Below, in pieces: positions 33,650 to 43,641 of a stretch of DNA of 64,000 nucleotides (within the stretch, counting starts at the first letter, position 1; every line of letters begins with the position of its first letter). The notes below the pieces were generated by a model. The model ran no database searches. It had not been told where the DNA came from and worked only from the letters and a program-made list of their open reading frames with translations. The position numbers were made by a program, and so were the translations under genes. The stretch comes from Natrialbaceae archaeon AArc-T1-2. Its GTDB lineage: Archaea > Halobacteriota > Halobacteria > Halobacteriales > Natrialbaceae. The stretch lies in assembly GCF_030273315.1 (NCBI RefSeq), contig NZ_CP127174.1:1426001-1490000 (forward strand). The letters run 5' to 3'.

Positions 33650-34363
33650 TTATCCGTCGCTGCTCTCCTCGAGGTCGTCGTCGGCGAAGGCGTCTTCGTA
33701 TCGGGCCATCGTGTCGGCGTAGCTCCGGGCAGCGAGTTCGTAGGTCTCGTACAGGTCGGCGATCGGCTCCTCGCTCGCGTCGATCCGCAGGTCGTTGACG
33801 AACGGCTCGAGGACGTGCGATTCGGTCGTCTGGACGAGGATGGCGGCGCTTTGAACCGGCAACTCGGTGCGTTTGTCCCCGCCTGCCTCGTGGCCGGCCG
33901 CTAGCGTGTCGATCAGTCGCTTCGCGAGCGGTTCGCTCTCGTCGCCGGCCTCGTAGGCGTCGGCAGCCGCATCGAGAACGGACGGACCCGTGAGGAGGTT
34001 GCCTGCGACCGTGTAGCTCTCGCTCTCACGGTGGCCGTACCACTCCCCGCACGCCTCGCCGGAGAAGGCGAACGCGCCGTCGGCGTCGACGCCGTGGAGC
34101 TGGCGCTGGGGGGCGGCGTCGTCGGTAGTCAGCAGTGCTTCGAGGGCGTCTTCGATCGCGAGTCCCTCGTCGACGTACCGGATGCCACGCCGGCCGAGGT
34201 CGACGTTGACGAGACTCTGGGTCGCAACCGCGCCGTGCTCGCTGGCGAACGGACAGAGCGTGCCGACGCCGGCCAGTCTGGTCGTGACCGCGACGCCGAA
34301 CCGACGCTGTGTCGTTTCCGTCTCGTCCGTGTACTCTTCCCGAACGCAGATGCTGAATGTCAC
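33650..34363 (-). CDS. DUF1028 family protein (Ntn-hydrolase-like)
   Basis: 237 residues from a GTG start giving (M)TFSICVREEY. A TATA-like CTTTTTGG on the minus strand near 34390 fits a leaderless transcript. The family signature is visible: FGVAVTTRLAGVGTLCPFASEHGAVATQSLVNVDLGRRG and AGNLLTGPSVLDAAADAYE. DUF1028 has an Ntn-hydrolase-like fold, in which the internal threonine could act as nucleophile, but no reaction is established. An upstream ATG frame is non-conserved. It is divergent from the anion transporter. Confidence 0.82.
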   Translation of the reverse strand: MTFSICVREEYTDETETTQRRFGVAVTTRLAGVGTLCPFASEHGAVATQSLVNVDLGRRGIRYVDEGLAIEDALEALLTTDDAAPQRQLHGVDADGAFAFSGEACGEWYGHRESESYTVAGNLLTGPSVLDAAADAYEAGDESEPLAKRLIDTLAAGHEAGGDKRTELPVQSAAILVQTTESHVLEPFVNDLRIDASEEPIADLYETYELAARSYADTMARYEDAFADDDLEESSDG

Positions 34364-34472
34364 GGTAACGTGACATAGGTCCGACCACCCAAAAAGACGA
34401 CCGTCAGTCGAGCACAGCTCGTGTGTTCGCCATCGACACCACTTAACTGGCGTGCGTAAGATCATCAATCGG

Positions 34473-36269
34473 ATGTCGAACCTGGATAGCCACGTGCTCT
34501 GGTCGTATCTGTGGCGTCTCAACGCACAGACGAAGGCGTATCTTCAGCTCGATGGCAGCCGGATCGCCCAGGATCTAGACGGCGTGAGCGACGAGGCGCT
34601 CGCGAAAACTGCACGTTCGGACGGCGGGTACGACGAACCGACTGACGCGGGGGGGCCGGGCGGTGGGGACGACTCGCCGTTTGACGTCGGTGACGGTTAC
34701 GGACGCCGACAAAAGAGCGGGTTCGTGCTCGGACCCGTTCTCTTTGCCCTGATCTCTCTCTCGCCGACGCCTGCAGGACTCGAGCCGGAAGCACAGGCCG
34801 TCGCGGCCGTCACAGCATGGGTCGCCGTCTGGTGGATGTCCGAAGCGATCCCGATCCCGGCGACCTCGCTGCTTCCGATCGTTCTCTTTCCGCTGACCGG
34901 CGCGCTGCCGGTCGCGGAGACGACACCGTCGTACGCCCATCCGCTGATCTTCCTGTTCATGGGTGGCTTTTTCCTCGCGATGGCCATGCAGCGATGGGGT
35001 CTCCACAAGCGGATCGCCCTGCGGACGATCAAACTCGTCGGTACCCGGCCCTCGCAGCTCATCCTCGGGTTCATGCTCGCGACGGCGTTTCTCTCGATGT
35101 GGGTCTCGAACAGCGCGACCGTCATGATGATGGTCCCGATCGCGCTCGGAGTCATCTACCAGACCGGCGACCTGATCGACGACGCCGGCCTCGAGATCGA
35201 CACAAGCGAAGGCGAGTTCTCCTTCGGCGTCGCGTTGATGCTCTGTATCGCCTACGGGGCGTCGGTCGGCGGCGTCGCGACGCTCATCGGCACGCCACCG
35301 AACATCCTCTTTGCCAGCCAGGCCGAGACGCTGTTCGATCAGCGCATCACGTTCGGCGAGTGGATGGTCTACGGCGTCCCCATCGCCGTCCTCGGGCTCG
35401 GAATCGTCTACGTCTACGTCACCCGTATCGCGCTCTCGCCGGAGTTCGACCAGCTCCCGGTCGGCGTCGATACCATCGACCGCGAACTCGAGCGGCTGGG
35501 TGTGATGGGTCGTCAGGAACGACTGGTGCTCGTCGTCTTCGTCGGGATGGCGCTTTCGTGGATCGGAGCGAGTCTGGTCGATCAGGTCGGGCTCCTCTCC
35601 GTCCCCGACGACGCGGACACGATCGTCGCCATCGGCGGTGCGATGGTGCTTTTCTTGCTCCCAACCGAGACCGACGACGGAGAGTTCACGTTCCTGCTCG
35701 ACTGGACGAACGCGAAAGACATCCCCTGGGGCGTCATCCTGTTGTTCGGTGGCGGACTGGCGATCGCTGAGGGCTTCAGCGAGACCGGACTCGCAGTCTG
35801 GATCGGCGACGGACTCACCGCACTCGAGGGCGTCTCGCTGCTCGTGATCCTCTTCGTGGTCGTCGTCATGACCGTCTTCCTCACCGAAGTCACCTCGAAC
35901 ACGGCGACGACGGCGATGCTCATGCCGATCCTTGCCAGTGTCGCGGTCGGCATCAAGGTACACCCCTACGGGCTGATGATCGCCGGTGCGACCGCTGCCT
36001 CTTTCGCATTCATGCTTCCGGTCGCGACGCCGCCGAACGCGATCGTTTTCGGCAGCGGCTACATCACCATCCCGAAGATGGCGAAAGTCGGTGTCGGACT
36101 CAACGTGATCGGCATCCTCCTGATCACCGCGCTCGCGTTGCTGTGGCTCCCGATCGCCTGGGGAATCGACGTGACGACGGTCCCTGCCGAGTTCCTCGAG
36201 GCGGCTGGGAGTGACCAACACGGCGTGGCGGCCGACCCGTTGACTCTCCTGACACTCCGTCTGACGTAA
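34473..36269 (+). CDS. DASS/SLC13-family anion permease
   Basis: 598 residues. The two SNT signatures of the divalent anion:sodium symporters are present: SNSATVMMMVPIA in the first half and TSNTATTAMLMPIL in the second, each with its TPPN/TPPNA partner (GTPPNILFA and ATPPNAIVFG). These bind sodium and carboxylate. It therefore imports sulfate or dicarboxylates with sodium. The N-terminal 85 residues are a soluble, acidic, Gly-rich extension. ATG 34473 is preferred over an in-frame GTG seven codons earlier. Confidence 0.88.
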   Translation: MSNLDSHVLWSYLWRLNAQTKAYLQLDGSRIAQDLDGVSDEALAKTARSDGGYDEPTDAGGPGGGDDSPFDVGDGYGRRQKSGFVLGPVLFALISLSPTPAGLEPEAQAVAAVTAWVAVWWMSEAIPIPATSLLPIVLFPLTGALPVAETTPSYAHPLIFLFMGGFFLAMAMQRWGLHKRIALRTIKLVGTRPSQLILGFMLATAFLSMWVSNSATVMMMVPIALGVIYQTGDLIDDAGLEIDTSEGEFSFGVALMLCIAYGASVGGVATLIGTPPNILFASQAETLFDQRITFGEWMVYGVPIAVLGLGIVYVYVTRIALSPEFDQLPVGVDTIDRELERLGVMGRQERLVLVVFVGMALSWIGASLVDQVGLLSVPDDADTIVAIGGAMVLFLLPTETDDGEFTFLLDWTNAKDIPWGVILLFGGGLAIAEGFSETGLAVWIGDGLTALEGVSLLVILFVVVVMTVFLTEVTSNTATTAMLMPILASVAVGIKVHPYGLMIAGATAASFAFMLPVATPPNAIVFGSGYITIPKMAKVGVGLNVIGILLITALALLWLPIAWGIDVTTVPAEFLEAAGSDQHGVAADPLTLLTLRLT

Positions 36270-36302
36270 GAACTATACTGCCAGCGCGGGTGTCTGTCCG
36301 CT

Positions 36303-36659
36303 ATGGGCTTCATGGATACGATTCTCGGCGGCGGAACGTCGCGATCCACCGAGGATTACGTCGAACTCGACCTCGACGACGTCTCCGATCACGCCGGCGA
36401 CGCGACGATGCAGGTACACATCGCCGAAATCGACGGCCAGGCATCGGCGATCGACATCAAAGACGCCGTCTACGACGGCGATATCGTCATCGCTGACATC
36501 ACCCGTCTGCGGACGAACGACAGCACGTCCGAACACGTCATCGACGAACTCCGCCAGGTCGCCCGCGAGGTCGACGGCGACATCGTCCAGAAAGGCGACG
36601 ATCAGATCATCATCACCCCGACCGGCATCGCCATCAGTCGCGAGAAACTCGGCCGGTAA
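36303..36659 (+). CDS. sepF: Cell division protein SepF
   Basis: 118 residues, typical of archaeal SepF, which anchors FtsZ rings to the membrane. The N-terminus MGFMDTILGGGTS is the amphipathic membrane-targeting helix; a short linker leads to the SepF core HIAEIDGQASAIDIKDAVYDGDIVIADITRL and EHVIDELRQVAREVDGDIVQKGDDQIIITPTGIAI. It sits 33 bp after the anion permease. ATACTGCCAG before it resembles an end of the 81-bp palindromes. In haloarchaea it is usually a separate unit, as here. Confidence 0.93.
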   Translation: MGFMDTILGGGTSRSTEDYVELDLDDVSDHAGDATMQVHIAEIDGQASAIDIKDAVYDGDIVIADITRLRTNDSTSEHVIDELRQVAREVDGDIVQKGDDQIIITPTGIAISREKLGR

Positions 36660-36841
36660 TCCGGTCAGGGCCGCTGACTCGAGATTTCGACGGCGTCCTC
36701 TTCCATACGTGGCCGGTGTGGCAGCTCGCTGTCACTTCCCCTTCCCTTCCAGATCGCGCTTGAGCCACGGCTGATCGACCCTGACGTAGGCGTGGGCATG
36801 AACGTGAACGGTCGACGGCGAAATCCGAGCGCCGTCTAGAT

Positions 36842-39028
36842 CTAGATGTAGTCGATCGACTCGGGCAGCTCGAGCTTCATACCCTTGCGCTCGCGGATCT
36901 CCATGATCTTCTCGGTCTGCAGCGAGTCGGACATGACCTCGAAGCCGGCGTTTTCGGTGTTCCAGGACGCACGTCCTTCGGTCGCAGAGCGGATGTCGCT
37001 CGCGAAGCCGATCATCTCGTCGACGGGGGCGATACCCTCGACGACCATCAGGTCGCCTTCCTGGTACATGTCGTCGACGCGGCCACGACGACCCTGAATC
37101 TCGCCGCTTGCCGCACCCATGTGGTCGTTGGGCACGTCGATCCGGACGTCCTGCATCGGCTCGAGCATCTTGATCTCGGCGTCGATCATCGCCTTGTGGA
37201 CCGCCTCACGCGTTGCCGGGATGACCTGTGCCGGACCGCGGTGGATAGTGTCCTCGTGGAGCCGGGCGTCGTGCAGGCGGATGAGCGAGCCCTGGACCGG
37301 CTCGTTGGCGAGTGGACCGTTGTCGAGTGCCTCCTCGAGCCCTTCGACGACCAGCTCCATCGTCTCGTTTAGGTGCTGGATACCCTTCGTGTCGTCGATG
37401 AGGATGTTCGTCCCGTGGATGGTCTCGACGTTCTGGGACGTGTCCTTGTCCATGCCGGCCTCCTGTAGGGCCTCGCGGCGTTCCTGCTCGGGCATGTCCA
37501 TCGACGCCTCGCCGAGCCTGATCGTCTCGACAAGCTCCTCGCCCATCGGCTCGACGGAGATGTAGAAGCGGTTGTGACGGTTCGGCGAGATTCCCTCGAC
37601 CTCGGCGCTTGCCTGCTGGGGTGCCTCGCGGTAGACGACGATCGGCTCACCCGTGTTCACGGGGATGCCCTGGTTCTTCTCGATACGCTGGGTGATGACC
37701 TCGAGGTGGAGTTCACCCTGCCCGGAGATCAGGTGTTCGCCGGTGTCCTCGTTGATGTCGATCTGGATCGTCGGGTCTTCCTTGGAAACCTGCCGCAGGG
37801 TCTCGATGAGCTTCGGCAGGTCGTCCATGCTCTTTGCCTCGACGGACTTCGTGATGACCGGCTCGGAGATGTGCTCGATCGACTCGAAGGGCGTCATCTC
37901 CGCACTCGAGACGGTCGAGCCGGCGATGGCGTCCCGGAGACCGGTGACGGCGGCGATGTTACCAGCAGGAACTTCGTCGACTTCCTCGCGCTCGCCACCC
38001 ATGTAGATCCCGACGGACTGGACGCGGTTCTTGCCCGCGGTGCCGGAGACGTACAGCTCCTGGCCCTTCTCGAGGCTACCCGAGAAGACACGACCGGAGG
38101 CGATCTCGCCGGCGTGTGGGTCCATCGAGATGTCCGTGACCATGAAGACGACCTCGCCGGTCTCGTCGACGAGACGCATCCCTTCGGCGAGGTCGCTCTC
38201 GGCGTCACCGCGCCAGATGCGCGGGATACGGCGGGGCTGTGCGTCGACAGGGTTCGGGAAGTGCTCACAGACCATGTCGAGCACGACGTCCGACAACGGC
38301 GTGCGCTCGTGGAGTTCCTGGCGCTGGTCGCTGCGCTCCATCTCCATGATGTCGCCGAAGTCCATGCCGGTGCGCTGCATCGAGGGCATCGAGACGCCCC
38401 ACTTGTACAGCGCGGAGCCGAAGCCGACGGTGCCGTCTTCGACGGAGACGGTCCAGTCGTCGACGTCGTCCATCTCCTCGGTCATGCCGCGGATGAGTTC
38501 GTTGACGTCGTGGATGACGGCGAGGAGTCGCTCCTGCATCTCCTGGGGACCTTCCTGCAGTTCGGAGATCAAACGGTCGACCTTGTTGATGAAAAGCGTC
38601 GGCTTGACGCCCTCGCGCAGTGCCTGTCGCAACACCGTCTCGGTCTGGGGCATCGCCCCCTCGACGGCGTCGACGACCACCAACGCCCCGTCGACGGCAC
38701 GCATCGCACGCGTGACGTCGCCACCGAAGTCGACGTGGCCCGGCGTGTCGATGAGGTTGATGAGGTGGTTCGTCCCCTCGTACTCGTGGGTCATCGAGAC
38801 GTTCGCCGCGTCGATGGTGATCCCGCGTTCCTGTTCGTCTTCTTCGGTGTCCATCGCGAGCTGTTCTCCGGCGGTCTCGTCGGAGATCATGCCCGCGCCG
38901 GCGAGCAGATTGTCGGAGAGTGTCGTCTTGCCGTGGTCGACGTGAGCGGCGATGGCGATGTTCCGGATGTTCTCCGGCTCGTCCATCAGCCGTTCACACT
39001 CCTGTACGATCTTCTTGCGTCGGCCCAT
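36842..39028 (-). CDS. fusA: Translation elongation factor EF-2
   Basis: 728 residues, the archaeal translocation GTPase. G1 [16 protein letters not shown] near residue 26, G3 [11 protein letters not shown]4 INKVDRL and the C-terminal diphthamide loop [18 protein letters not shown], with the His modified by diphthamide, are all visible. On the minus strand CTTTTGA at 39055-39061 sits about 27 bp before the ATG and serves as the TATA box of a leaderless transcript. In many haloarchaea this gene follows rps12-rps7; here a 5.3-kb insertion separates them. Confidence 0.97.
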   Translation of the reverse strand: MGRRKKIVQECERLMDEPENIRNIAIAAHVDHGKTTLSDNLLAGAGMISDETAGEQLAMDTEEDEQERGITIDAANVSMTHEYEGTNHLINLIDTPGHVDFGGDVTRAMRAVDGALVVVDAVEGAMPQTETVLRQALREGVKPTLFINKVDRLISELQEGPQEMQERLLAVIHDVNELIRGMTEEMDDVDDWTVSVEDGTVGFGSALYKWGVSMPSMQRTGMDFGDIMEMERSDQRQELHERTPLSDVVLDMVCEHFPNPVDAQPRRIPRIWRGDAESDLAEGMRLVDETGEVVFMVTDISMDPHAGEIASGRVFSGSLEKGQELYVSGTAGKNRVQSVGIYMGGEREEVDEVPAGNIAAVTGLRDAIAGSTVSSAEMTPFESIEHISEPVITKSVEAKSMDDLPKLIETLRQVSKEDPTIQIDINEDTGEHLISGQGELHLEVITQRIEKNQGIPVNTGEPIVVYREAPQQASAEVEGISPNRHNRFYISVEPMGEELVETIRLGEASMDMPEQERREALQEAGMDKDTSQNVETIHGTNILIDDTKGIQHLNETMELVVEGLEEALDNGPLANEPVQGSLIRLHDARLHEDTIHRGPAQVIPATREAVHKAMIDAEIKMLEPMQDVRIDVPNDHMGAASGEIQGRRGRVDDMYQEGDLMVVEGIAPVDEMIGFASDIRSATEGRASWNTENAGFEVMSDSLQTEKIMEIRERKGMKLELPESIDYI

Positions 39029-39235
39029 ATACGCCCTATTACCGGAAGCGGGGTCAAAAGGGTGCTGTTTCCAGCCGGCCAAATCCCGCGAATCTATCCG
39101 TTGGAACGAGTGACTGTCGGGTTTACGCGAGTGAATGCCACTCATCCGACGGCGCCTGACCGCAACGAACGACCATCCCAGCATGCGAGGACGGGCGTAA
39201 GACCCATATCGACTCAGCCCTTGGGAACGTCACGC

Positions 39236-39988
39236 ATGGATATACGAGTACACGGATCGGGCCCCGCGGCTCCCTTTCTCGGAGCCCGTGACCTCTTCGA
39301 GACCGAACGCGATCTCTCTCGACCCGTCCACGTCCGGATTCGCGACGATCCCGACGTTCGAACCTGGGCCGCCCACTACGACGATTGCCACGTGCTGAAC
39401 ATCTCCAGACAGGCCGCCTCGAGCGCGCTCGCCCGCGAACTCGCCATCCACGAGTTCGCCCACATGGCTCGTCACGAGGAGGCCCACCCCTCCCACACCC
39501 AGTCGACAGAGGAAGTGCTCTATCTCGCACTGGCCGGCAAGAGCGTCGAACGCCGCAAACTCTCTCACTGCTATCAGATCGCGAACCACATGAAAGACAT
39601 CTACGCCGACGACATTACGCTGGCCGTCGGCCCGGGCGAGAAACTGCTCGCCTTCCTCGAGTCCAGTCTCGCGACCGCGCTCGCGGATCGGCCACAGTCG
39701 CCACCCCGCCCCGGCCTCGAGCGCATCTCGCCTGCCGCCGACCCAGAGATCACAGCCGTCAACGCCGCGTTCGCACTCGCACTCTGTGAGCGTCACGACC
39801 TGCTCGAGGACGATCACCGGCTGTACGACCTTGCACACGCGGCCGCGATGGACGCCCCCGAGGTCGATTTCGAGTGGTTCCGCCGTCGATTTCGAGACCT
39901 CGTACGAGAGCCCGACTCGAGTACCTACCGCAAGCTGTTAGTCGAGGCGACGCGGTCGTACGTTGGTGGGCGGCCGGCAGCGGATTGA
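39236..39988 (+). CDS. DUF5781 protein with HExxH motif
   Basis: 250 residues from the ATG giving MDIRVHGSGPAAPFLGARDLFETE. ELAIHEFAHMARHEEAHPSHT contains a zinc-protease-type HEFAH motif near residue 83. The C-terminal part is helical and resembles haloarchaeal DUF5781. No signal peptide or membrane helix is present, so it is a cytoplasmic putative metallopeptidase. A very long in-frame extension upstream is antisense to EF-2 and is an artefact. It is divergent from EF-2 across 207 bp, which holds both promoters. Confidence 0.78.
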   Translation: MDIRVHGSGPAAPFLGARDLFETERDLSRPVHVRIRDDPDVRTWAAHYDDCHVLNISRQAASSALARELAIHEFAHMARHEEAHPSHTQSTEEVLYLALAGKSVERRKLSHCYQIANHMKDIYADDITLAVGPGEKLLAFLESSLATALADRPQSPPRPGLERISPAADPEITAVNAAFALALCERHDLLEDDHRLYDLAHAAAMDAPEVDFEWFRRRFRDLVREPDSSTYRKLLVEATRSYVGGRPAAD

Positions 39989-40066
39989 TTTTAGCACGCC
40001 CTTCCGTCATTTATGTGAGAACATTGAGCTTCTTGCGAACATTGCTAACTATTTGATGGTCTTTAT

Positions 40067-40288
40067 TTACTGTAGCAATACCCATAGGACCACCCAGAAA
40101 CAAAGCAAACTAACAAATAGCAACACTGCTCCGCCAAGATAAGAAAATAAGCGTTCTAACCCTCCGACTTCTTTGGATTCGATCGCGTTCGTATCACGTA
40201 ATAGCCCTAGCTTTGGATCTATAATAGCAAGAATACCACCCATCGCAGAAATAAGACCAAGACTAATTATTATTATGAGACCTCTCAT
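40067..40288 (-). CDS. Small two-helix membrane protein (third gene of accessory operon)
   Basis: 73 residues: MRGLIIIISLGLISAMGGIL forms one membrane helix and GGAVLLFVSLLCFWVVLWVLLQ the other, joined by an acidic loop of about 25 residues. No known domain. An in-frame TTG two codons earlier is possible. It follows the CARDB-like gene by 16 bp and lies in the same AT-rich block, so it is probably the last gene of that operon. It could be a membrane partner of the exported proteins; this is inference from position only. Confidence 0.6.
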   Translation of the reverse strand: MRGLIIIISLGLISAMGGILAIIDPKLGLLRDTNAIESKEVGGLERLFSYLGGAVLLFVSLLCFWVVLWVLLQ

Positions 40289-40304
40289 ACACAATTATAT
40301 TCGC

Positions 40305-41348
40305 TCACTTTATACTCTCCACGTCTGCTAGATGCTCAAGTATAATATTTATATGGTTTACGACTTTCCTATGAGGAAAAGACGATTCAGTGATTTGATC
40401 CCTACGATTTTTGTTGACCGAGTTCAGAAGCGACTCGAGCTGGTTCATGGCGGTCTTTATCGCATTACTTGCCTGTTTGTTTTGTCCACGTTCGATCGCT
40501 GTTAGTGCACGGTTCAGGCTTTGACTTGCTGCGTTAAGCTTCGACACGATTGAGCGTTTTGCTCCCTTCTGACCTAGCTCTTCTTTGACCAAATCTTCTA
40601 GACTTATGATCGTCTCTAGTGAAGTATTGACCACTGATTTTTCCGTCCGAACTGTCACAGTATCAGTTTCGGTCAGTGATCCTGCGTTCTCTGTTTCTAC
40701 TACTGCAGTCAGGTTGGCTGTGCCTTCTGTCGAAGCTTCTAGCTCAAATGTAGTTGTATGACTGTCATTTGGATCGAGACTATCGATCGTAACTGACTGC
40801 TCGACACCAAGCGTTTTTGATTTTAATTTAGCTGTGATTCCAGTAGCAGTATCATCACCAATATTTTTAATATCTATTTTAGATGTAACAAATTTGCCAA
40901 ATAATGGCGATTCAGTAGTTGAGAAGGATAGGATATCAATTTGTGATGGTAATTCAATACCCCGAAGTATCGAGTTGGCTTTATGAGTTGCATTTTTTAA
41001 CCCCATTTCCCGGCTAATGAGGTCTGAAACCATATCACTCAACTCGTTGGAGTCGATTTCTATCGGATCGATTAGGTATAGTTCGCTCGCTGTTAGAAAA
41101 CCTCCTCGGGCAAAAACCGTTGTAAGATACCATCTTTCGTATTCACTTAGCGGTTCAAGCTCCTCGTTTGTAAGATCGGACTCGTTTTTTGCTACCTGTA
41201 ACCGAGCCATCCGTGTTCGCTCCGTGGGTTTAACACCACTATACAGCTCATCCAAATAAGCGAGATTCTCATCGATATTCTTGAGGTCTTCGTTATCGAT
41301 CGCCTCGTCTACAGTGTTCAGCCCCGAAATGATATCATCATATCTCAT
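40305..41348 (-). CDS. Unrecognised protein with CARDB-like beta domain
   Basis: 347 residues. The N-terminal 130 residues are helical and charged, with no signal peptide. The middle (about 150-240) reads ITAKLKSKTLGVEQSVTIDSL followed by DSHTTTFELEASTEGTANLTAVVETENAGSLTETDTVTV, the alternating pattern of a CARDB/APHP adhesion-type beta sandwich. The C-terminal third is helical with repeated Asn/Ala turns. Base composition is AT-rich. The ATG at 41348 follows the TAA of the upstream gene by one base, and a GTG three codons earlier also exists. It is the second gene of the three-gene operon. The function is unknown. Confidence 0.65.
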   Translation of the reverse strand: MRYDDIISGLNTVDEAIDNEDLKNIDENLAYLDELYSGVKPTERTRMARLQVAKNESDLTNEELEPLSEYERWYLTTVFARGGFLTASELYLIDPIEIDSNELSDMVSDLISREMGLKNATHKANSILRGIELPSQIDILSFSTTESPLFGKFVTSKIDIKNIGDDTATGITAKLKSKTLGVEQSVTIDSLDPNDSHTTTFELEASTEGTANLTAVVETENAGSLTETDTVTVRTEKSVVNTSLETIISLEDLVKEELGQKGAKRSIVSKLNAASQSLNRALTAIERGQNKQASNAIKTAMNQLESLLNSVNKNRRDQITESSFPHRKVVNHINIILEHLADVESIK

Positions 41349-41349
41349 A

Positions 41350-43227
41350 TTACACACCCTCGCTTATCTCCATGAGACCATCGTCATGGAGATTTCGGAT
41401 AGTAAATATACTATTTGCGGCAGTCATTGAACCGAGGAACGCAAAGCTAGCTCCAACAAACGTCCCAATGATAGCCATTGCAGTGCCGACTGGAGCTCCT
41501 GTTCCCCATGATCCAAGAGTTAGTAGTGCACCGCCACCTGCTAGGTAGCCACCTGCTGCCGAAACGAATCCAGTCACGCGCAATTCGTCGTTGACGGCTT
41601 TGCATTCATCGATGATATCCTCTTGCACATTCACTTTTCTGTCTCCTGCAGTGTCATCAACTTCCAGGTCAAATTCATCATCGTCAATACCGATCTCACT
41701 ATCAAAGTGATCAAGCATAAACTCGACACCCGCTTCAAATCCCCCCATCACAAAGTTGGCGGCTGGATCCCGATACTCGTTATCGAATGTAGTTTTGATC
41801 AAACTGTAGAGTGTTTCTCCTTCGTCTTCCGGACTGTCCAATTCTTCTGCTTCTGTCTCAGCTTCCTCACTTAGATCTACAGATACTTCCCTCAGAAAAC
41901 CCTTAGCAAAAGGAAGAATATTAAAGATTTTGTTGATACCCTCATCGATATTCTCCAATGCATTGCCGACCCTCGGGCTAATCTTTGATATCCACGCTGC
42001 AATATGCTTGAGACCCCTTAGTGCAACGAACATACTCGCAGTGAGCATAGTTATATTCTCAACAGCTTTTCCAACAATAGTAAATGAATCATCTGTTGCT
42101 AGTGAGTCAGATGGTTCTCCAACCCGTGATATAGGATCTTCTGGGGAAGAAACCGAGACGGGACCTAGCCCCGCTAGTGATAATTCGGTTATGTCCCGGC
42201 CCATTATCATTCTCTCAACTGTCGAGTTCGCAGCCTCTACTTCGACAGTGCCCGCCTGAAGTTCGTCAGCAAGATCGTCCAACGTCGATTCGACTCGAGA
42301 CACCTCATCGATATCCTGGCTTATATCCGCGATGTGGCTCGCCATCTCCAGTTTCCCGGCTCGCAACTCCTCGAATCGATCCGGAAGCTCGCTGCCAGCG
42401 GATTCGGAACTGTTCGCGACTCGACTTCCCGTCCCGTCGTCGAGTTCGTAGGAGAGGAGATCGGAACTGAGCTCGCCTTCACCTGGATGAATCGCCGCTG
42501 GCGCCATCACGAACTGATCGTAGTCCACCATCGTCGACGAGCCCGATTCTCGTCCCATCACCCGAAACAGATCCCGAGCGACCCAGCCGTCACCGTTGTA
42601 ATGGCTCCGTCCGATCTCTTCGCCGTCGATGTAGACCGTGTACGTTTCGTCGCTAGCATCGAGGACGACTCGAACGTTGTACCAGCTTCCGTCCTGAACG
42701 TCGCGTCCGTACGCAACGTCGCTCCCGCCGAAGACGTTCCGGAAGTAGAGGCCGTCGCCTGCGATCCCGTTGGTGAACGCCCGAAAGCCGGAGCTCTCGC
42801 TGTCGAGGTCGTTGAACATGTAGGCCAGCTCACCGCCGGAGTGGTGTCGCCAGTGGTAATCGATCGTGAAATCGTCCGACGTCGAAAACCGAAACTCCGG
42901 TGCGACGCCGCCATCGTCGGTCAGCCTGAGCGCGTGGTCGGTGCCCGTCTCCGGCGCCCCATCCGGGAGCCACTCGTAATCGTTCGCTTCGATCGTTCCG
43001 TCCGGCGGCGATTCCGGATTCGTCGGCAGCGACTGGACTGTGACCGGCGCTCGCTCGTCGCTGTCGTCGATCGGTTCTCCACTGTCATCGAGTTCCGTTT
43101 CGTCTCCGTCGCTCGATTCGCCAGCCCCGCGTCTGACGCTCGAGAGACCGACTCCGACACTCGCGATTCCTGTGCTGCTGTACTTGAGAAACGTCCGCCG
43201 TCCAGGCGAATGGTTGTACCCATCCAT
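41350..43227 (-). CDS. Tat-exported protein with LamG/concanavalin-like domain and C-terminal membrane hairpin
   Basis: 625 residues, first gene of the accessory operon. HSPGRRTFLKYSSTGIASVG is a twin-arginine signal. An acidic low-complexity linker follows. Residues about 75-245 form a jelly-roll lectin-like domain (FTIDYHWRHHSGGELAYMFND, then GSWYNVRVVLDASDETYTVYIDGEEIGRS), similar to LamG or DUF1080 glycan-binding folds. A helical stalk (280-370), a hydrophobic helix near 390-420 and, after an acidic stretch, two strongly hydrophobic helices near the C-terminus anchor it. The lectin-like half is GC-rich like the chromosome, whereas the C-terminal half is AT-rich, so the gene looks like a fusion. 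Confidence 0.65.
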   Translation of the reverse strand: MDGYNHSPGRRTFLKYSSTGIASVGVGLSSVRRGAGESSDGDETELDDSGEPIDDSDERAPVTVQSLPTNPESPPDGTIEANDYEWLPDGAPETGTDHALRLTDDGGVAPEFRFSTSDDFTIDYHWRHHSGGELAYMFNDLDSESSGFRAFTNGIAGDGLYFRNVFGGSDVAYGRDVQDGSWYNVRVVLDASDETYTVYIDGEEIGRSHYNGDGWVARDLFRVMGRESGSSTMVDYDQFVMAPAAIHPGEGELSSDLLSYELDDGTGSRVANSSESAGSELPDRFEELRAGKLEMASHIADISQDIDEVSRVESTLDDLADELQAGTVEVEAANSTVERMIMGRDITELSLAGLGPVSVSSPEDPISRVGEPSDSLATDDSFTIVGKAVENITMLTASMFVALRGLKHIAAWISKISPRVGNALENIDEGINKIFNILPFAKGFLREVSVDLSEEAETEAEELDSPEDEGETLYSLIKTTFDNEYRDPAANFVMGGFEAGVEFMLDHFDSEIGIDDDEFDLEVDDTAGDRKVNVQEDIIDECKAVNDELRVTGFVSAAGGYLAGGGALLTLGSWGTGAPVGTAMAIIGTFVGASFAFLGSMTAANSIFTIRNLHDDGLMEISEGV

Positions 43228-43641
43228 ACAGAATATTTAACCTCTATATAGTATATATTTAACGGAAATAAATAAATTTAATATATTGAATTGGGCGTGG
43301 TGAAGTTCACGTTATAGTGGAAAATAGGCAGTATGGGTGCATTTTTCGAACACGAAAAACGTGTAACGATGGACGGGCACGAATGGTACAAATACTCAAA
43401 CGGCGGCGATACACCGCTCGAGTTCGACGCCGTACCGTCGGAGTCTATGACCGCCTTCAGAGAGCAGTCGAATTACCGACTCGTCCAGCCTGGACCTCCA
43501 CCTGAAAGGCGTATTGGCAAGCACATACCGCGTCGCGACCTCCGACTCCGTCGAGCTGTCTCTCCCTTTTCCGATTGCAACCGTTCGTACATAGTTTCAT
43601 TTCTGCAACAATCCCCCATACTAAAGCGTATTCGGAGTGCG
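43228..43641. other. AT-rich promoter region between accessory operon and DUF305 gene
   Basis: 414 bp. The segment 43228-43290 is extremely AT-rich, with several overlapping TATA-like runs, and probably drives the leftward accessory operon. From 43333 an open frame runs in phase with the DUF305 gene (MGAFFEHEKRVTMDGHEWYK onwards for about 100 codons), but its second half is unlike a normal protein. It may be a short real peptide that was fused or decayed, or chance. No repeat or transposase was recognised. Confidence 0.5.

Noticed and set aside
37574-39235. Long N-terminal extension of the DUF5781 frame
   Set aside because: It is antisense to EF-2 and lacks protein character; the real gene begins at 39236.
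43333-43641. In-frame upstream extension of the DUF305 gene as a fused domain
   Set aside because: The signal peptide beginning at 43642 would be internal, and the extension's second half has no protein-like pattern. Kept only as a note on the intergenic region.
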